Below, piece by piece: positions 60,790 through 64,000 of a DNA stretch of 64,000 nucleotides; positions within the stretch are counted from its first letter, which is position 1; every line of letters begins with the position of its first letter. Source of the DNA: Streptomyces cupreus (GTDB lineage: Bacteria > Actinomycetota > Actinomycetes > Streptomycetales > Streptomycetaceae); contig NZ_JACMSF010000017.1 of the NCBI RefSeq assembly GCF_014257025.1, positions 62,001-126,000 on the forward strand, given 5' to 3'. The notes under the pieces were generated by a model, which was given only the letters and a program-made list of their open reading frames with translations, had not been told where the DNA came from and searched no databases. The translations under genes and the position numbers were made by a program.

Positions 60790-62172
60790 TCACATCTCGA
60801 ACGACTCGTGATGGATGCGGCGGGCGGGCACTCCCGCGCCGCGCAGTGCTTCGTACACGGACTGTGCGAAGCCGGGCGGCCCGCACAGGAACACGTCGTG
60901 CTTGTCGATGTCCGGCAGCTTCTGCTGAAGCCGCTCCGCCGAGATGTCCGGCCGCTCCCCGTCGGGGCTGTTGACCGCGTACATCAGCCGCGCGCCCCGC
61001 TCATCGGCGATGGCGGCCAGCTCGTCCCACAGCGCCAGATCCTGGGTGCTGTTGGCCCGGTACAGCAGGGTGATGTCACCGGAAGCGCCGGGCAGCGTCT
61101 CGAACAGCGCCCGCATCGGTGTGATCCCGACCCCGCCCGCCACCAGCAGCACCTTGCCCCGGCTGCGCCGCTGCGCGGTGAGCGCGCCGTACGGGCCCTC
61201 CGCCCACACCTTGGTCCCGGGCGCCAGCTCGCGCAGCCGTTCGCTGTGGTCGCCGATCGCCTTGACGGTGATCCGCAGCATGTCGGGGCGGGGCGCCGCC
61301 GACAGCGAGTAGGGGTGGGAGCTGAACCGCATGCCCGGGGCCAGGAACCGCCACCGGAAGAACTGCCCGGCCTCCGCGCCCATCCGGTGCAGCTTGCGCC
61401 CGCCGATCAGCACCGACACCACGCCCGGGGTCTCCTCGATGACCGCCTCGACATACATCCGGTGCCGCATGTTGAGGCGGATCGGGGTGAGGATCCGGTA
61501 CCAGACCACCAGCGCGGTGACGGCACCGTACAGCCCGTACCAGAAGGTCTTCGCGGAGGGTTCCACGGCGAACTCGTTGCCGGTGGTGATCTGGTGCCAG
61601 AACGTCAGGTACACCGCCGCGTACGTCAGCAGATGCACGTGGTACCAGGTGTCGTACGGGACCCGGCGGCGCACGCCCCCGATCGACAGGAACGCGATCA
61701 GGAACAGCAGCCCGGTGCCGATGGCCGCCTTGCCCATGTCCGGGAGTGTGTTGATCGAATCGATGGTCTGCTGGACGATGTCGCCGAGCGTCTTGCCCGC
61801 CTGGAGCGCGTACGCCCACATGGTGAGGAAGATGTGCGCGATGACCAGGCAGATCGTGTAGCGGCCGCTCATCGCGTGCCAGCGCGCGACCCGGTCGGAG
61901 CCCACTCGCCGTTCCAGCGCGGGCACACGGGCCATCTGGAGCACGACGAGTGCCATCAGATAGCCGGCGAGCAGTCCGGTGATCCGGCCCGCCGCGAGGA
62001 TCTTGGCGGTGTTGTCCGCGAGGGACGGTGTGTTGTCCCACCACAGCCACAGCACCGCCGCCGCGCCGGCCCACAGGGCGATCACCAACGGGACGGCCGG
62101 GGAGCGGCGCGGACGGATGCGGCGCATCGTCTGGCGGCGGGCGGCACGGCCGCCTGCGAGCGTGGTGGTCAC
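60790..62172 (-). CDS. Ferric-reductase-like transmembrane flavocytochrome with ferredoxin-reductase domain
   Basis: 460 residues from GTG 62172 (GGAGG upstream; frame extends to 62193). Six or so transmembrane helices in the first 235 residues with His in RWHAMSGRYTICLVIAHIF and YHVHLLTYAAVYLTFWHQ for heme, then FAD-binding (SSHPYSLSAAP) and NAD-binding (GGVGITPMRALFE, LCGPPGFAQSVYEAL) domains. It would carry electrons from cytosolic NAD(P)H across the membrane. First gene of the operon with the tandem FMN-binding protein and ApbE. Confidence 0.92.
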   Translation of the reverse strand: MTTTLAGGRAARRQTMRRIRPRRSPAVPLVIALWAGAAAVLWLWWDNTPSLADNTAKILAAGRITGLLAGYLMALVVLQMARVPALERRVGSDRVARWHAMSGRYTICLVIAHIFLTMWAYALQAGKTLGDIVQQTIDSINTLPDMGKAAIGTGLLFLIAFLSIGGVRRRVPYDTWYHVHLLTYAAVYLTFWHQITTGNEFAVEPSAKTFWYGLYGAVTALVVWYRILTPIRLNMRHRMYVEAVIEETPGVVSVLIGGRKLHRMGAEAGQFFRWRFLAPGMRFSSHPYSLSAAPRPDMLRITVKAIGDHSERLRELAPGTKVWAEGPYGALTAQRRSRGKVLLVAGGVGITPMRALFETLPGASGDITLLYRANSTQDLALWDELAAIADERGARLMYAVNSPDGERPDISAERLQQKLPDIDKHDVFLCGPPGFAQSVYEALRGAGVPARRIHHESFEM

Positions 62173-62341
62173 AGTTCCTCCGGGAACGGACAAGGGGGAG
62201 TGGCGTGGTCCCTCGGCCCAGAGGTACGTGCGGGGCGGCCGGTGTGTTCAGTACTCCTGGCGCCACCACGAATCCCGGTGCACCGGGCGGTATTTGTACG
62301 CCGTGGTGGCGCCGGTCCGCGCGGCGGCCCCGGTGATCGGC

Positions 62342-62929
62342 TCAGACCGTGGACGGCGGCAGCGGCAACGGCAGCCCGGGTAGGCCGTCCAGGCTGGTGG
62401 CGACGTGCTCCTTCTTGGCGAAGTACGCGTTCAGCGACTCGTCGTCCTCCCGCGCGAACCGCTTCCCGTGCAGATCGCGGTCCTCGTCGTACGACATGAA
62501 GGGCACCGCGTAGCCGCAGGTGTCCCGGACGAGTTCGGCCGTCACCACGATGATCGCGCGCAGACCGTGCGGGCCCGGGTCGATGTCGGGGAAGTGGGAG
62601 AGGAGCTCGGGAAAACGCGGGTCGTCACGGAAGACCGGCTCACCGCGGCCGTGCACCCGGACGATAGTGGGCGGGCCCTGGAAGGCGCACCACATCAGGG
62701 TGATCCGGCCGTTCTCCCGCAGATGCGCGATCGTCTCCGCGTTGGATCCGGCGAAGTCCAGGTAGGCCACGGTCTGTTCGTCGAGTACCGCGAAGGAGCC
62801 CTTGAGGCCCTTGGGGGAGAGGTTGACCGTGCCGTCGCCGGACAGGGGCGCGGTCGCGGTGAAGAAGAGGGGCTGTGTCTCGATGAAGGCGCGGAGTCTG
62901 CCGTCTATGCGCTCGTAGGTCTTTCCCAT
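62342..62929 (-). CDS. Pyridoxamine 5'-phosphate oxidase-family flavin protein
   Basis: 195 residues, split-barrel PNPOx-like fold (FIETQPLFFTATAP, NLSPKGLKGSFAVLD, YLDFAGSNAETIAHLRENGRITLMWCAF, GYAVPFMSYDEDRDL). Probably binds FMN or F420 and acts on a small molecule. It has its own promoter and an operator dyad just upstream, which is distinct from the preceding redox operon. Confidence 0.88.
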   Translation of the reverse strand: MGKTYERIDGRLRAFIETQPLFFTATAPLSGDGTVNLSPKGLKGSFAVLDEQTVAYLDFAGSNAETIAHLRENGRITLMWCAFQGPPTIVRVHGRGEPVFRDDPRFPELLSHFPDIDPGPHGLRAIIVVTAELVRDTCGYAVPFMSYDEDRDLHGKRFAREDDESLNAYFAKKEHVATSLDGLPGLPLPLPPSTV

Positions 62930-62937
62930 GTCTCATG

Positions 62938-62967
62938 ATTATGCGGACAAGTATTTCGCTTGTCTAA
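62938..62967 (-). promoter_or_regulatory. Promoter with operator dyad of the PPOX gene
   Basis: On the minus strand TTAGAC (62967-62962) and CATAAT (62943-62938) are 18 bases apart, and CATAAT is 8 bases from ATG 62929 (leaderless or very short leader). The dyad GACAAG-TATTTCG-CTTGTC (62946-62964) occupies the space between the hexamers, ideal for a repressor. Confidence 0.75.
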
Positions 62968-62992
62968 GGAATTCTTCGCTCCGCACACGGCC

Positions 62993-63029
62993 ATGGCCGC
63001 CCCGGTCGGTGTGCCGACGGGGCGGCCAT
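62993..63029. terminator. Long hairpin between two minus-strand genes
   Basis: ATGGCCGCCCCGGTCGG and CCGACGGGGCGGCCAT pair with one bulge around a TGTG loop (63010-63013). It lies just after the end of the repeat protein gene on its strand, so it terminates that gene. Confidence 0.8.
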
Positions 63030-63043
63030 GACTGCCTGTCACG

Positions 63044-63889
63044 TCACTGGTCGAGCGTGCAGGCGGCCAGGGCGTTCAGGCCCTGAGGCTTCTCCGCGGT
63101 ACGGCCGATGGAGATCGCGATCCGGTCGATGGCCGCCGTCCGCTTGCTGGCCAGCGGGCCCAGGATGGCGTTCTGGACGAAGTTGGGCCCGCCCTGCCCG
63201 ACCGTGTCGACGAGCCGCTTGTTCGCCTCGTCGATCTGGGTCTGCAGGAGGGCGAGGTTCCGGTCGACCTCCGCCTGGGCGGTGGCCGGGACGGCGGGGA
63301 GCTGGGAGGCGACGTCGGGGCAGCTGATGGTGCCGACGCCGGTGTTGCCCTCTTCCTCCTCCGGGGCGGCTGCGCTAGGGGCGGCCGCGCTGGGGGTGGC
63401 CTCGACTTCCTCGCCGGCACCTGCCTCTTCTTCACCCGTGTCGACGGCCCCCTGCGCGTTCAGCGTGCAGGTGGCCAGGGCGCCAAGACCCTGCGGCTTC
63501 TCCGCGGTACGGCCGATGGAGATCGCGATCCGGTCGATGGCCGCCGTCCGCTTGCTGGCCAGCGGGCCGAGGATGGCGTTCTGGACGAAGTTGGGTCCGC
63601 CCTGCCCGACCGTCTCGACCAGCCGCTTGTTCGCCTCGTCGATCTGGGTCTGGAGCAGCGCGAGGTTCCGGTCGACCTCCGCCTGGGCGGTGGCCGGGAC
63701 GGCGGGGAGCCGGGAGGCGACGTCGGGGCAGCTGATGGTGCCGGGTCCTGTCGGCGTGCGGGCGTTGCTCTTGGGCGTCTCCCCGGCGAGCGCGGAGTTG
63801 ACGATCACCGCTCCGGACAGCGCCAGCGCGGCGGCGCCGCCGATCAGCGCGACACGACGCTTGTTGTACTTCGGAAGGGCCCTGGGCAT
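63044..63889 (-). CDS. Exported protein with two near-identical ~90-residue repeats
   Basis: 281 residues. Signal peptide (about 10-36, with GAAALALSGAVIVNSALAG), then two copies of a helical unit (TISCPDVAS, LPAVPATAQAEVDRNLALLQTQIDEANKRLV, GQGGPNFVQNAILGPLASKRTAAIDRIAISIGRTAEKPQGL, ending in ATCTL/AACTL), separated by an acidic Ala/Glu linker. Each unit has two cysteines that could form a disulfide. No known family recognised; extracellular, function unknown. Confidence 0.8.
   Translation of the reverse strand: MPRALPKYNKRRVALIGGAAALALSGAVIVNSALAGETPKSNARTPTGPGTISCPDVASRLPAVPATAQAEVDRNLALLQTQIDEANKRLVETVGQGGPNFVQNAILGPLASKRTAAIDRIAISIGRTAEKPQGLGALATCTLNAQGAVDTGEEEAGAGEEVEATPSAAAPSAAAPEEEEGNTGVGTISCPDVASQLPAVPATAQAEVDRNLALLQTQIDEANKRLVDTVGQGGPNFVQNAILGPLASKRTAAIDRIAISIGRTAEKPQGLNALAACTLDQ
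63057..63742 (-). repeat. Tandem duplication inside the exported repeat protein
   Basis: Units 63057-63334 and 63465-63742 are the same length (278 bases), 408 bases apart (136 codons), and differ at only scattered positions. The linker between them is not duplicated. Confidence 0.92.
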
Positions 63890-63966
63890 GCGGAAGCCTC
63901 ACTCGGGTCGGGGGTGTTCGCTGTGTTCTCGCTGTACAAACGCGGCGCCTGCGTCCGGCGAGAGAT

Positions 63967-63986
63967 ACGGGAAAGCGGTTTCCCGT
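63967..63986. promoter_or_regulatory. Perfect palindrome upstream of the repeat protein gene
   Basis: ACGGGAAA-GCGG-TTTCCCGT, 8-bp arms with a 4-base spacer, 78 bases upstream of ATG 63889. It could be an operator for that gene or a terminator for a gene beyond the window. Confidence 0.45.
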
Positions 63987-64000
63987 GTTCAAAGCCCGGC

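Noticed and set aside
1..64000. Search for tRNA, rRNA, CRISPR, insertion sequences or attachment sites
   Set aside because: No cloverleaf, array spacing, transposase or integrase features seen. The only repeats are intragenic duplications and one dispersed element.

Overview
The window is a Streptomyces chromosomal segment. Supporting signs are very high G+C with strong third-position bias, a complete conservon (cvnA-cvnB-cvnC-cvnD-P450), a γ-glutamyl-ethanolamine type glutamine synthetase cluster, a mycosin, iron-box and ARG-box operators, and very rare TTA leucine codons. The gene order (conservon, betaine ABC transporter, glnA4-like cluster, infC-rpmI-rplT, pheS-pheT, argCJBDR) matches my memory of the S. 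coelicolor core region around SCO1631 down to about SCO1576. That is recollection and was not checked by search. No rRNA, tRNA, CRISPR, insertion sequence or prophage was seen.

Layout. 1-3.55 kb: the end of a lipid kinase gene and a Ski2-like helicase. 3.9-8.4 kb: the conservon, a G-protein-like signalling operon ending in a CYP157-type P450. 8.4-12 kb: an RluA-type pseudouridine synthase, a PASTA-like lipoprotein gene broken by an amber codon, an iron-box controlled siderophore-interacting protein and a 5'-3' exonuclease. 12.2-15.9 kb: a quaternary-amine ABC transporter whose permease carries two fused binding domains. 16.2-19.6 kb: a cupin regulator with a metal-receptor protein, and a SLAC1/TehA-family channel divergent from a LysR regulator. 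19.7-24.8 kb: PuuD-like hydrolase, GntR regulator, GlnA4-like ligase, aldehyde dehydrogenase and SDR, which together read as a γ-glutamylated amine (probably ethanolamine) catabolic unit.

24.8-32.1 kb: membrane and cell-envelope genes (DUF2510 protein, PLP enzyme, proline-rich membrane protein, mycosin, class A β-lactamase-fold protein), an SseB-like protein and a DUF1844 protein. 32.1-39.8 kb: translation genes. infC lies behind a long structured leader with a terminator-like hairpin and appears to start at ATC; it is followed by rpmI, rplT, a SpoU methyltransferase, an orphan histidine kinase, pheS and pheT. 39.9-50 kb: a SpoIIE-type phosphatase whose C-terminus is encoded by a dispersed repeat; a TPR regulator, NUDIX hydrolase and small membrane protein bracketed by matching palindromes; then 3-hydroxyacyl-CoA dehydrogenase, a Tat-exported glycosylhydrolase-like protein, an EamA transporter and MocR regulator whose start codons overlap, GNAT, a degenerate histidine phosphatase and a DUF6314 protein. 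50-54.3 kb: secreted GH51 arabinofuranosidase and an FG-GAP repeat protein. 54.3-59.2 kb: argC-argJ-argB-argD-argR behind an ARG box. 59.2-62.2 kb: minus-strand operon of ferric-reductase-like flavocytochrome, tandem FMN-binding protein and ApbE. 62.3-64 kb: a PPOX-family protein with a clear promoter/operator, and an exported protein made of two near-identical repeats.

The most unusual content: the tandem-flavinylated redox operon (59.2-62.2 kb); the palindrome-bracketed regulator/NUDIX/membrane triad with two TTA codons (41.1-43.5 kb); a TTA codon inside the conservon; a P450 without the K-helix ExxR motif; the divergent, apparently leaderless EamA/MocR pair; the ATC-initiated infC with its leader; the amber-interrupted lipoprotein gene; and a dispersed repeat turned into coding sequence.
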